In this document: piece by piece, positions 47,012 through 58,970 of the stretch
Layout of the letters: every line of letters starts with the position of its first letter
How positions within the stretch are numbered: position 1 is the first letter of the stretch
NCBI RefSeq assembly: GCF_028640845.1
Contig: NC_080540.1
Location: 133,328,420-133,392,419, forward strand
Direction of reading: 5' to 3'
Length of the DNA: 64,000 bases
Source of the DNA: Ahaetulla prasina
Lineage: Eukaryota > Chordata > Lepidosauria > Squamata > Colubridae
Notes under the pieces: model-generated
What the model saw: only the letters and a program-made list of their open reading frames with translations
Told to the model about the DNA's origin: nothing
The model's database searches: none
Program-made: the position numbers and the translations under genes

Positions 47012-47790
47012 CCTCTGACCTGAAGATGCTCTTGGTGTTCTTATGCTGCTACTCGCTGTTCTGCTGTGGTGCATCAGAATCAGAAAGAATAGAAACCCAA
47101 AATGCTGGCTCTTTTTAGCTTAACTAGTTTAACTAGTCATGCACACATAGCCATAAAATAGGGGAGAAGGTGAAGAAAGCCTGAAAGGTTGAAATGCTGA
47201 AATATTGGGTGCTCAACCAATGCCCCAAATGAGATGTTTGAGTTCTGCCCACCCTTAGATTCAGGAGGAATTCCTCTCCTTCCCTGTGATCTTGCTTTTC
47301 TCTCCACCCTGTCCCATATTCCTGGTTATTTTGGTTTGCTTCCTAGTATTTCAGGTTTCTTTCACCTTCTCCCCTATTTTATGGCTATGTTCACATGATC
47401 AGTTAAACTAAAAAGAGACATCATTTTGGGTTTCCAGGAACCATGAGCTGCAACTTATTACAAACTATGGGTCTACGTTCTGGGTTTCAGAAGCCTCCAA
47501 AGAGCAGCATGCTCATTAATGTTGGTGCTTCACCTGTTGAAAAAATGCAGACTGGAGGCTATATTCTCTTTAATCTTTTCTGGGGCAATCGTACTCTGGA
47601 ATGATGCATTGGAAGGATAGGCTGAGTACTGATCAGTTCAATATGATTGTGTAAGCAGATCCTACTTGGCTACATCCGTATGCATATAAGCTTGCCAGGG
47701 ATATATACCTGAGCCCCAAGGCAAATTTCTCAGACAGGCTCCCCAAGCCATCATTCTTATTGACAAGCTAATAGCTACGTTTGAGGGAAG

Positions 47791-48690
47791 ATTTTTTTTA
47801 AAATTTGTCAGTCATATATAAGATAATAGGTAAAAGTATAAACATAATTTGGATACATGAAAAAGTAAGTAAAAAAGGAATATTAGGACAGGAACGGTAG
47901 GCATGTGGGTGCACTTATGTATGCCCCTTACAGACCTCTTAGGAATGGGGTGAGGTCAACAGTAGACAGTTTAAGCTTAAAGTTTTGGGGGTTTGGGGAA
48001 GAAACTACAGAGTCAGGTAGTGCATTCCAGGCATTGACCACTCTGTTGCTTAAGTCATATTTTCTGCAATCAAGTTTGGAACGGTTTACCTTGAGTTTGT
48101 ATCTATTATTTGCTCATTGTGGTTGAAGCTGAAGTAGTCATTGACAGGTAGGACATTGTGGTAGATAATTTTATATACTATGCTTAGGTCAGATTGATGT
48201 CTGTGTAGTTCTAAGTTGTCTAAACCCAAAATTTGGAGTCTGGTGGCATAAGGTATTTTATTGCGAGCAGAGGAATGGAGGACTCTTCTTGTGAAATATC
48301 TCTGGACTCTCTTGATTGTATTTGTGTCCAATATGCAGTGCTGGTTCAAGACAGATGAGCTGTATTCAAGGATTGGTCTAGCAAATGTTTTGTATGCTCT
48401 AGTGAGTAGTACATTATTACCAGAGAAGCAGCTACACAAGATTAGGTTAACAACTCTTAGTGCCTTTTTGGCAATGTTGTTACAGTGGGCTCTGGCACTT
48501 AGATCTTTAGAAATGAGTACTCCAAGGTCCTTGACAAAGTGAGGGTCATCTACAAGGTCATGTCCATCTAACTTGTATTTTATGTTTTGATTTTTTTTTG
48601 CCAATGTGCAAGACAGAGCATTTGTTGTTTGAGATTTGAAGTTGCCACTTGTTAGACCAATCTGACACATAGTCAAGATTTGTTCTTAAG
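47791..48690 (-). mobile_element. CR1-group LINE, 5'-truncated (family of 14078)
   Basis: The - strand reads KDLGVLISKDLSARAHCNNI, then TRAYKTFARPILEYSSSVLN and NVLPVNDYFSFNHN, homologous to the copy at 14078. The tail on the + strand is AGGACAGGAACGGTAGGCAT. It is more diverged than the copies at 14078 and 40075. Confidence 0.82.
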
Positions 48691-48793
48691 GCCAGGCCCA
48701 GCAAGTAAAAGACCTTCTCAGACAGAAAAAGGAGCAGCAATATCTGGAAGCATTCTCTAGAGAAAGAGAGGAATAGTGTTGGCAAGTTTCAGT

Positions 48794-49140
48794 AATACAC
48801 AATGTCCCAAAGATGCTGTTTCAAGAAGCAACTGGACTTTCTGGTTTTTCTTTGCGGACATTTTTTTTAAAATTTGAATTTATATCCCGCCCTTCTCCGA
48901 AGACTCAGGGCTTACATTGTGTAAGGCAATAGTCTCATCCTATTTGTATATTTATATACAAAGTCAACTTATTGCCCCCCCAACAATCTGGGTCCTCATT
49001 TTACCTACCTTATAAAGGATGGAAGGCTGAGTCAACCTCAATTTCACTTCTCATCCAAGAAGCTTCTCAGAACTAAAAGTCCAGTTGCCTCTTGAAAAAG
49101 CACGTTTGGGACAACCATGACCTGGATGACTGAGAATCTG
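48794..49140. repeat. Repeat with inverted arms, split by a SINE
   Basis: CAAGAAGCAACTGGACTTTC at 48820 and AAGTCCAGTTGCCTCTTGAA at 49077 are inverted copies. The right part continues GGGACAACCATGACCTGGAT. The same arrangement occurs at 59808-60033. A SINE sits between the arms at 48866-49040. The family may be a Penelope-like or other retroelement tail; I am not sure. Confidence 0.55.
48866..49040 (-). mobile_element. SINE with CR1-like tail
   Basis: On the - strand it reads GAGGTTGACTCAGCCTTCCA, then AATGAGGACCCAGATTGTTG and ends CGGAGAAGGGCGGGATATAA followed by an A-rich end. The head part matches the SINE at 63648. Confidence 0.65.
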
Positions 49141-49217
49141 AACTGCAACACTCTAGGCAATCATTAGACAACAGCAAAGAGTTAAAAATTTTGGTACCAT
49201 TTCACCATCACCTAGTG

Positions 49218-49340
49218 CAGGGGTCTCCAACCTTGGTCCCTTTAAGACTTGTGGACTTCAACTCCCAGAGCTTTGCTGGCTGAGGAATTCTGGGAGTTGA
49301 AGTCCACAAGTCTTAAAGGGACCAAGGTTGGAGACCCCTG
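49218..49340. mobile_element. Near-perfect palindromic hAT-type MITE, 123 bp
   Basis: The left half starts CAGGGGTCTCCAACCTTGGT and the right half ends CCAAGGTTGGAGACCCCTG. The arms of about 50 bp are almost perfect inverted copies. The perfect 8-bp direct repeat ACCTAGTG flanks it at 49210-49217 and 49341-49348. Confidence 0.95.
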
Positions 49341-49348
49341 ACCTAGTG

Positions 49349-51239
49349 GGTTTCTTTAGTATAAAGGCCTCTCTAGCATGAAGGCTGTGGGTATGTTTCA
49401 GGGCCCTTCTGTTAAATGTTGTCATCTTATGGGACAGAGAAAAGCATGACATCTCCGTCACCAGTCGCCCACTCTCTCCTGGGGTTTCCAAAAGCACGTA
49501 AGACTTGGCTTTGATCCCAGGCCCAGGGATAATGTGTTTGTGGGATTATTATTATTTTTGCAACTTTATTTACAATTATTTAATTATTTTAGTTTGGGCT
49601 GCCTATGGAGTTGTGTGGGTTTTATGGTTTGCATTTATAAGCCATCCAGAGTCTACGGGAGGGGGGCTGCTAAACCAGATTTAAATATATAATAATATTA
49701 GTTATCCATAGCTTGATTTTGTCTTCAACTCTACCTTCACTCATACCATCCAACTGTGTAGGCTCATCTGTAGGCACAGGCCAATCATACAGCAAATCAC
49801 AATATTATTTTCTTAAGCTTGAAGCTCTGTAACTTTGGGTTTATCTGTACAGTACCAGAGTGGAGGGGATGGGAGAACCTTAGTTTTTTGTAAGTTCCCT
49901 AATGCTAAATTGGATTTGTTTAAAATCTGGCATCAGGCCATTTTTGGGGGATGGTGATTATTATAGTCAATTTGGTGGGTGATTTACATTGAGAAGTAGA
50001 TAGGTAAGAATCTATCTCTCAGTTTTGCTGGACTTCAGCAATCTCCACTGTTGCATATTTCTGAGCTTTTGGTTAGGATAAAGTTGGGAGGATGAGATTT
50101 GTTATTTTGCACACAAGAATGCTCTTTACCGACACTGGTTTATTAGAGAGTCTTGATCTCAGAAGCTTTGGATGGTCCATCAGGAATGGAAAGAACAAAC
50201 CTGCTTTGATGTTGGTCTTGTTCTATCAGTAAATGAATACTACTGAATACAATCCTTTGATGCCATTATTGCTTCTTCTTTAAATAAATCATTCACATAT
50301 TATCTTTGACAAAAGGCCAGGGCTGGGGAAGACATGTTTCAGGACACAGTGGACATCCCTTGTTTCACAACATGAGACTAGAATTTGGAGCATACACGCC
50401 ATCACTAAACCACAACAGACTTGGCCAACAGAACTAAATTCGGTATCTTGCAGTGCATAACCAAACCAATCCTGAATGACTGAACATGGCTTCATTTATC
50501 ATGAGACCAGAAGGACAGAAAAAATGACAAAAGGCTGAGCAACGGACTAGAAAATCTAAACTGTACATGTGCCAGGACTATGCTAAACAACCATAAGCAG
50601 GCCACTGTCTCTCAATCTTATTCCACAGCTACAGTATGGGGGCGATAAAACTGACCTGCCTGCTAAATCTGTTCTGCCAATAGTACAAGATACAACGCAT
50701 GAAGAATAATTCTTTCTGGTCCAGGTTGCCAACATTTTAAAATATTATTTAATTTTTTAAAGTGGAAAATTAGAATGCCCCATTGACAGGGACTAGAAGC
50801 AGAGTTAAACTAAGGGATGTTGTATTTGCTGCAGAAAAACCTGACAAAGGTACTTTTGGGTGATTAAAGAGCAGCTTAGAAAGTCAGAGAGATCAGTGGA
50901 GAATAAGGTGCATTTTGTACCTGGCCACCTCCTTCCTTTTGTGGGGCTTGTAGAAACAACAGTTAATAGTGACTTTTGGAATACTGTCAGCTTCCAAAGC
51001 CATCTTTTGGCTGTGCATTGCACATTAACACATGCTAAAGTGTCTGGCTATTTATATTTAAGGAAAACAGAATGAATATGCGAAGGGCAAGAGGCTGCTG
51101 CTGACTGGCACACCAACAGCCTCTTGGACTGTTTGTTTAGGGTCCTTCACACATAGCTTTGCTTTGAGAGCAGGAGGAGAGTCAGGGAGGAGGGGAGGGG
51201 TCACCTCGCCTGCTCTGTCCTCATGCCAGGGACATGCAT
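49349..51239. other. Intergenic, no gene seen
   Basis: A remnant of an LTR- or CR1-like tail may lie near 49620-49690 (GCCATCCAGAGTCTACGGGA). Nothing else can be assigned. Confidence 0.35.
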
Positions 51240-51416
51240 GATGTCATGAATATATATCACTCCAGGGCAAGGCTGCAGCAACAGGTGCAGATTCCTCCTC
51301 CCCTTCGGCTCAAGCCAGGCGAGGGAGCTTAGCGATCAAGTTTCTTCCAACATGGGGGCTGGGAGGTGTCATCCGCAAATGGGTATTCGGTATCAGCCTT
51401 GCGTCGTCGGTTGGAG
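51240..51416 (+). promoter_or_regulatory. Candidate promoter and first exon
   Basis: A TATA-like AATATATATCA at about 51249-51259 is preceded by CRE-like TGATGTCA. About 100 bp later an ATG at 51352 opens a short frame (MGAGRCHPQMGIRYQPCVVG) that ends at a good donor TTGGAG/GTGAGC. The local sequence is GC-richer than its surroundings. No matching downstream exon was found in the window. Confidence 0.25.
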
Positions 51417-54174
51417 GTGAGCTGAATACAAAGCGGCCATGGTTCTCCCATCAGAGGTATAAGCAAGCTGGCCATTCACCCACTCCGGTGAAGGGATTTA
51501 GAAGGGTGACAGGTTGCAGAACGTGGGGAGGTGAAGGAGAAAGAGAACATTAGGGAAGGGCATCATCTGTGACACCATTTGCAACCTAAGCTGGACATTG
51601 TTTGCTGCCTAATCACATTCATGATATACATGGAACCAGCGAAGAGTAACATCTGCGGGCACGAATGCTGGCATAAACATCCTTAATCTGCCTCAGAAAG
51701 CCTCATTACAGTATTTATTTTGACCCAATTCAAACTGGTTTGGGAAGGATTAGGATAGGAAGCCAAACGGACAGAGGGAAGAGGGTTGTTTGTGAGAGAC
51801 GGGTCCCTGCTAGAATAATAAAATAGATCAAGCTGATTTTTAATGCAAAACCTCCAGCATGTACCACCCACAGGATAGCAAACTCATCTTCAAAGCACTG
51901 AGGATTAGGAACTTCCTGTTTAAAATAAACATCAGCTGAGAGCACAAAAAGTTGAATGAATTCTCACCCCAAATCCTCAGCGGAGCCTGTCTGAACATGA
52001 ATGACTGTGGTCTCTCTTTTCCCTTCAGCCCACCTGAGTGCATACAGCAGCCTCCTCTAGCAAAGGCCCCCATTCCGGCCAAAGAATTCTCCAGCAGGGA
52101 GAATCTAATAATCGGCTATGCTTTGATGTGATTCCTCATTTTATCACACTTCATCTTGTAGTTCCTCATCCCACACTTTGCGCCTCTTTGTGATCGACTC
52201 AGGATCTCCTTGACTTTCCAATATTTAAGGGAGCAGAGTCCATTTACTTCTGACTCAACTCCATTGTGTTGGAAATTACAGTAAAAGTAGGCTTTTCTGT
52301 AGAATTGATGTAGCTCTGCAGAACTTGTGGGTGGTCTGTTTTCTCATGGTGAGGGAACTTTGGCCTCACTCTGGCTTTTGGGTTCAAGCTAGTTCTGACA
52401 CTTCCTTCCCCCCCCCCCATCCCCTGGCCCTGTAGAGACTCAGCATCCTGTTCCTGGAGTTACTCTCTTCCTACAATGTTTGGAATGGCTTCTCTATCCA
52501 ACCACTCTAGCCCAACAATCATTTCATCTTCCCACAGAGCAAGGACTTTAAATAACAACAAAAGAATGGCAGCAGGGCAGCTGGGGAGCCTTGAAGGGAC
52601 TGTCAGGCTTCTGTTTACATTTCTGATACTCAGACTTCTCTTGTGCAGAGTCCCATCATAGCAAGCTTTTGAGAAGCCAATTAGATGTGCCCAGAAGCAT
52701 GCAATGAAAAGGACAGGCGAAGGCAGAAGGCAGAAGGGTTAACCCTAACCTTTTATTTTATTATTTTATTTTAAAAAGGGGAGGTCTGCTATTCTATTTT
52801 TATTTATTATTTAATTTTACAGGTCTTTCTAGGTCACTCTAGTCACAACTGATTCTGAATGGCTAGACTAAAGATAGTATATGGGGCAGGACCACATTGG
52901 TTTTCTCCTTTGCCCTTTTCTATGAGAAAAGGGGGAGAACTATTTGGTTCCTGCTGTTTTCTGCTTATTCCCTGTGTTTGAGAAGAAGCAAAAATGACTG
53001 GAGATCATTTTTCAGACTGCTTTGTAAGAGTTTGGGGGTAAAACCTCTAGAATTATGAGTGTCTTTGGAGTCTGTTTTGTGTGCTATAAAGCATCTTTGT
53101 TTAGTCAACTGAAACACCAATATAGTACATGAAACTCTGTTGTTAACAGAGCTGTAAGAATTTTAAGTACTCCCTGGGAATGTGTTGTACTGAGCTGCTT
53201 ATTTTTTTTTTTTTTTTAAATTAAGCTTACACAGGATGTAGTAAGTATCTGTGCCAAAACCTAATGAATAAAATATTTGGATTACTAAGTTGTTTTCCAC
53301 ATGCACTGTATGCATTTGTAATCCTCTGGAGAAAAACAAAAGAAAAAGAAAGAAAGATGCCAACTAAAACTTTGCCTGATGTCTGCAGCCTACTGGTAAA
53401 CATCTCAAAAGATTTCTATTTGACTGCATGCGTTCCATGGGAGAGTTTGTGAACAAGCGGCAAAAAGAAATTTAACAGCGATTGGCTGTCAGCAAGATTA
53501 GATCTTGCAAACTGGGTTGAACTCAGAATCTAAGTTAGCCCTTGGATGGGGTGTCTCTAGGGAGTTCTGGGAAGTCCCAAAACATCCTGGAAGCTGGAGA
53601 TATTTTGAGACTTCCATAGTGTTGCCAGGAAAACTGTACGGTTATGTTTACGGAGTCACCAAGAGTTAAGCCTGACTCTGTCTGGAGGGTCTTTCCCTTT
53701 TTAAAATCAGTCTGGCAGCAAGCAACCCTTGAAGCAAAAGGCCATATGAAATGAGGGAACCTGGGACGCAGGAAAGGGAGGCTGTGTCCCTGACATTGCC
53801 TCCAGTCAGGTTTAGGCAGCTCTGCGGCTTTCTGGACTCAGCAAGACACCTGATGGTTTTTTAATGGGCCAGAAAAGGGAAGGTGGGGGTTGGAAGAAGT
53901 GCTGTTTCTACCATCCCAGCTGCACTTCATTCCAGATATTGTAGTAGAGGAAACGGAAATAAGATGTGATTGCAAAATGCATCCGGGTTTTTTTTCCCCC
54001 CCTTTGCATTTATCATATAACCTATATCCTTCATATAGGAGCTGGGCTAATTTACAGCATTAATTGATTTTTTAAAAAAATAGTGTTTTCCTGCAAGTGC
54101 AGGGACTGCTTTTTTTGAATCAGCCAAATATTGGTTTTGACATGAATTGGCCATCGGCTTCTTTCCCAAACCTG
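51417..54174. other. Intergenic, no gene seen
   Basis: Only homopolymer and simple tracts (C run near 52410, T run near 53205) stand out. Confidence 0.35.
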
Positions 54175-54300
54175 ATATTGTGGGCTGAGACTGACTGGGC
54201 CAAAGTCACCGAACCAGCTTTCATGCCTAAGGTGGACTAGAACTCCCGTTCTCCCAGTTTCTAGCTTGGTGCCTTAATGACTAAATCAAACTGCCTCTAG
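54175..54300 (-). mobile_element. tRNA-derived SINE, head part
   Basis: On the - strand: AGAGGCAGTTTGATTTAGTC, then TTAAGGCACCAAGCTAGAAA, GGGAGAACGGGAGTTCTAGT and TGGTTCGGTGACTTTGGCCC, with tRNA-like A and B boxes. Confidence 0.7.
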
Positions 54301-55030
54301 GGCATTAGCTGAGTGATGTTCTTATTACAGTACAGTTATTACAAATAGAGAGGAAGTTACATCCAGACTGATGTACATGTAACAGCTTAATGAAATTCCT
54401 TCCAAAAGAAACTGGACTGTCAGCCAGTGGCTGATGGATGATGTGCCATCAAGTTGTTTTTCCTCTCTGAGTTTCCACAGAGATAGATTTTTCTTCGTGA
54501 CAATCTGTCCCCAACCTGGTCTCTCAGATCTTTCAACACTAGGCTCCTTGTCAACCGTATGGAAGGATAATTTTCAAATGTTTCCCCTCCCCCTGGCAAT
54601 GTTGCCTCCCAGATCAGTGCTTCATTTTTAACACGGCAAGTTCCCCTCCTGGCAACCGTTCAGAGGAAAGGCTTAAATCCTGGGAGGAAACAGTGCAGGA
54701 CTTTGCGGGATGGGTGGATGGAGGGGGGGTGGATTTTTGGGACTCCAAGAACTATTGTGGCTCCAGAGCGTCATTTGGATGTTGTTTTAGGCACTCTGCT
54801 AGTGATGAACTGGAGGGGAGCCAGGCTAATCTCAGTGACTGGAGGTTAACAGAAGTGCAGCCAATTGGAGGTCACCTTCAAACTGCGTCTGAGGAGCAAA
54901 AACAACAGTCATGTGGAAGTTCCTTAAATTTATCCCTTCTGGCACTAATGTCTGGGATGACAGGCCGCCTTTGCCTTCCTATTAACTGTGATCCAAATTA
55001 TTCACCCTTTCCTTGGTTCATCGGTGACTA

Positions 55031-55428
55031 CAGGTCGTCCTCATCTTACGACTCCAATTGACCCCAAAATTTATGTTGCTAAGTGAGAGAAATTAGTTAA
55101 GTGAGCTTTGCTCCATTTCACAACTTTTTCTTGCCACATTTGTTAAGTGAATCACCGTAATTGTTAAATTAGTAACACAGTTGTGAACTGAATCTGGCTT
55201 CCCCATTGACTTGGCTTGTCAGGTGGTATCAAAAAGGATCGCATGACCCAGGGACGCTGCAACCGTCATAAATGTGAGTCAGTTGTCAAGCATTGGAATG
55301 TAAATCACGTGACCATGGAGATGCTGCTACGGTCGTAAGTATGAGAAATGGTCACAAGTAGCTTTTTGCAGTGCCATTGTAACTTCGAACAGTCACTAAA
55401 CAAACTATTGTAAGTCAACGACTACCTG
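55031..55428. mobile_element. MITE, CAGGTAGTCCTC family
   Basis: TA/CAGGTCGTCCTCATCTTACG at the left and AGTCAACGACTACCTG/TA at the right; full family body with TA duplication. Confidence 0.8.
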
Positions 55429-55444
55429 TATTCCAAGACACCAT

Positions 55445-55678
55445 AGTCTCATAGTTCCCATCACCAATCTCTTTCCACTTATGACTGTATGACTATAACT
55501 TGTTGCTGGCAATCCTTATGATTTATATTGATATATTGATCATCAATTGTGTTGTAAATGTTGTACCTTGAGGAACGTATCTTTTCTTTTATGTACACTG
55601 AGAGCATATGCACCAAGACAAATTCCTTGTGTGTCCAATCACACTTGGCCAATAAAAAAATTCTATTCTATTCTATTC
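55445..55678 (+). mobile_element. Snake1-like LINE 3' UTR copy
   Basis: The copy contains only the 3' UTR (CATAGTTCCCATCACCAATC to CACTTGGCCAATAAA) and ends in about three ATTCT units. It is nearly the same sequence as 20425-20640. Confidence 0.88.
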
Positions 55679-55742
55679 AAATGGTGACCAAGTCAGACTC
55701 TATTTTCGTAAGTATGTAAAGGTGAGCTCTTGAAACGAAACA

Positions 55743-56035
55743 CAGGTAGTCCTCAACTTATGACCACAATTGGGACCAGAATTTCCATTGCTAAGCAAGG
55801 CAGCTGCTGAGTGAGTCATGTCTAATTTTATGAGCTTTTTGCCACCATTGTTAAACAAATCACTGCAGTTGTCTGGTGAATCATGCAGTCATTAAGCAAA
55901 TCTAGCTCCCTCCATTGACTTTGCTTGTCAGAGAGCTGGCTGGGAAGGTCACAAACGGGGATACCAGGGACCCAGGACATTTGCAACCATTGTAAATACA
56001 TGCAGTTGGAAAGCACCTGACTTACTGTCATTTTT
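55743..56035. mobile_element. MITE, CAGGTAGTCCTC family, right end lost
   Basis: CAGGTAGTCCTCAACTTATG at the left with the family body up to about 56035, where homology stops before the terminal repeat. Confidence 0.7.
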
Positions 56036-56108
56036 TACTGTGGACACACTGGCACGCATTAAAAATGAAATTCTGTTGCCTGCTTAAATACACACACACT
56101 ATAGACAT

Positions 56109-56720
56109 CAGGGGTGAAATGTAAAATTTGTTACTACTGGTTCTGTGGGCGTGGCTTGATGGGGGGGTAATGTGACTGGGTGGGCATGGCCAACTTTTTA
56201 TTTTTTATTTTTAAAACCATTTTTTCTACAACGTCTTTTGCTGAAGAGGTTGTAAAAATGCTTTTAAAAACCTCTGATGATCAGGCAACTCAGCTGGGAT
56301 CACCAGAGGAGCCTTTTAAAAGCGTTTTTTTTACAACCTCTTCGGCCAAAGAGGCTATAGAAGAAATGCTTTTAAAGGGTTCTGACAATCCCAGCTGAGT
56401 TGCCTGATCGCCAGAACCCTTTAAAAGCATTTTTAGAGCCTCTTTGGCTGAAAAGGTTGTAGAAAAAATGCACTTAAAGTGTTCTGACGATCCTAGCTGA
56501 GCCGCGCAATCATCAGAGGCTTTTTTTTACTTTTAAAAGCATTTTTTTGACCAAAGAAAAAACGCTTTTTAAAAGTAAAAAAAAAAACCTCTGATGATCG
56601 CCTGGCTCAGCTGGGCATGAGTGGGGTGGGCGGGGATTTTTGCTACAGTTCTCCGAACCACCCGCCGCCATTGCTACCAGATCAGGCGATCTGGTCCGAA
56701 CTGGGAGCATTTCACCCCTG
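56109..56720. mobile_element. Long hAT-type MITE with internal foldback modules
   Basis: CAGGGGTGAAATG at the left and CATTTCACCCCTG at the right are exact inverted ends. Flanks ATAGACAT and ATATACAT agree at 7 of 8 bases. The interior (56220-56610) is built from repeated and inverted versions of one block (AGAGGTTGTAAAAATGCTTT, CCCTTTAAAAGCATTTTTAG, CTCTGATGATC..CAGCTGGG). Confidence 0.88.
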
Positions 56721-57103
56721 ATATACATACATATGTATATATATCTACACTCATACACATAAATGTTAATCACTGTCCATCTTGAATACATGGCGGAAAG
56801 AGGAAGCTTGAGAGTCCACAAGGTTGATGCTCTATGGAACAAAACTGTGACTGAATCTGGAAGTTCTGCTTCGGATACCATGAAGGTAACAAGGAAGAGG
56901 ATGTATAGCGTCCCAGACAATACTGAGGACCCTCCTCAAGCATCACTTATATGCCATGTCCTGGATAGAAGGGAGAGAACTGTCAATGATCTTTTCTGCC
57001 ACTTTTGGCATTGCCCTCCTGTCTGAAGCAGTAATCTTTCCAAACCAGACTATAAGTGTGAGAACAGGTTGTAAGGCCCTTTTTTCAGTGCTGTATTAAC
57101 TTT

Positions 57104-57141
57104 ATTCCTTGTGTGTCCAATCACACTTGGCCAATAAAGAA
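57104..57141 (+). mobile_element. Snake1-like LINE, tail-only remnant
   Basis: TTCCTTGTGTGTCCAATCAC plus ACTTGGCCAATAAAGA is all that is left of the LINE before a long microsatellite. Confidence 0.8.
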
Positions 57142-57271
57142 TTCTATTCTATTCTATTCTATTCTATTCTATTCTATTCTATTCTATTCTATTCTATTCT
57201 ATTCTATTCTACCCTACCCTACCCTACCCTACCCTACCCTACCCTACCCTACCCTACCCTACTCTATTCTA
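57142..57271. repeat. Compound (ATTCT)n-(ACCCT)n microsatellite
   Basis: About 14 ATTCT units are followed abruptly by about 10 ACCCT units and one or two ATTCT-like units. It begins exactly at the LINE tail. Confidence 0.95.
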
Positions 57272-58182
57272 TGTGGCAACTGACATATTAGGTGTGTGTG
57301 CAGAAATCCAGATGACCACCAGATAACATCATGGAGATACAGGGAGCTCTTGTTATTTCTGGTATTTAGGGATTGCCCAGTTTGCAACTGAGATAAGGTA
57401 TATTACAACAGAATATAATAGAGTCTCAGAAATTGGGTGTATGTGCATCAACATGGAAGTCCTCAGGCCTCCACTATTGAAACCTGAATTAACCTTTAAT
57501 TCCAATTTTTAAGCAGTGCGCTAAATATTTGGAACATAGGAGAGGGGTGCATATACTGCTCTTCTAATTTCAGTGAAGTATTTAATAGACTTATGCTTAT
57601 GTAACAAGCAGGCACATCTGTGCACACAGAAGCTGGATTTATATACCAACTGAACCATAAGTTTGTGTGCTTTCAGCTTTAAGTTGTTTTTGTCATGAAT
57701 GTTCCAAATTTTATTGCTGGGTTTACCATCAATGTATTATTGTAATTTATTTTATTTTTGCTGTAGGCTGCCCTGAGTTTGAATGAGCGTTTTGATTTGC
57801 AATCAGAGTTTATCCTTAAGAATTGTAGTTAACCAACATGAGGTAGAAATCAAATTCACCTTAGCATGGAAAGAGCTCTCAGTATGTAGAGTTCATGTCA
57901 CTTTGCATGGGGAGAGAGGAAAAATGGCTTTTCTAGGAAATTGTAGAGGATGATCAGGGTGAGCCCAAGGGAGGGGTCAAATGCGTCATCAGTCATGGGT
58001 CCCTGCATGGTCACAAAAGATCTAAGTCCACCCCCCCTTGAATTCCTTTGACTCTTATCTACCGCCAAATTGTTTAGAATGTTACTAGTTCAGATTCTTT
58101 TTCTTAAGCTTGCAATAAACCTTTATACCTATTTGAACTGTCTAGAAAAGATCTTCTGATTTCCCTGGTGCTCGTCAGAAAT
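57272..58182. other. Intergenic, no gene seen
   Basis: A possible CR1-like 3' fragment near 57765-57800 (TGTAGGCTGCCCTGAGTTTG) is the only repeat hint. Confidence 0.35.
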
Positions 58183-58190
58183 ATCCTGGC

Positions 58191-58386
58191 CAGGGGTGGG
58201 TTCTACTTACCTTTACTACCGGTTCGCAACGGGAACGTGTGCGTGCGTGCGCTCGCTTCACTCATGTAGAAGCTTCTGCACATGCGCAGATCATTCATGA
58301 TGATGTCCGGGTGGGTGGGCAGAGCCTCCCGCCGCTTTTACTACCGGTTTGCAAGAACTGGAAAGAACTGGGAGCAACTACCAATG
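58191..58386. mobile_element. Short hAT-type MITE
   Basis: It starts CAGGGGTGGGTTCTACTTAC and ends GAACTGGGAGCAACTACCAATG. Flanks ATCCTGGC and GTCCTGGC match at 7 of 8. It shares CTTTACTACCGGTT motifs with the piece at 62250-62285. Confidence 0.75.
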
Positions 58387-58970
58387 GTCCTGGCCTAAAA
58401 GCCTGTGCATTGTAGCTAAGAAAAGCAAAATTGTTATAGGGGTTAGGAATTCTGGTAATCATCTGTTTAAAAAATCTAACCAACTAATATTTTCAATGAA
58501 ATTTGATATACATCAAGACAAGTTCTACATGCCATTCTGTGATGCTGAATACTGGATAAGTGAACAATATGCAAAAGACTCTTGGCAATTTCAAGGGCAT
58601 CTAAAGCATCTAAAGGCTTATTAAAAATAAGTCAAGAACCAATTCTGAAAATGCTATTCTTTTTAAAATTCATAAGACTATTCAGCCACTTACAAGAGTT
58701 CTTTAGATCTTAAAAAGTAACTGAAGATCCATGGTTTATCAACATTTAGTGTACAATACAAATGCCTTCTTTCACCACCACCCCCAACTTATTTGTACCC
58801 TGAACTAATAGAAGGAAGTTCATCCTGGAACCAAGCTGATGTACTACTTTGTTGGGATTCTGTCCACCAAAATACATTGCAGAGCTTGAATTCGTATGCT
58901 GCTATATGTAAACAAGCCCATTGGTCTTAAGCAACATCTGTTAATGCAGTTGAACTACTTGAACTATTTT

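Noticed and set aside
46763..47118. Repetitive Gly/Trp-rich open frames
   Set aside because: Same explanation: minisatellite units of the MITE at 46638.
54693..55061. 122-codon + strand open frame
   Set aside because: Its end overlaps a MITE and nothing in the sequence resembles a known protein.
57109..57291. Phe-Tyr-Ser-Ile-Leu repeat protein
   Set aside because: It is the translation of the (ATTCT)n/(ACCCT)n array.
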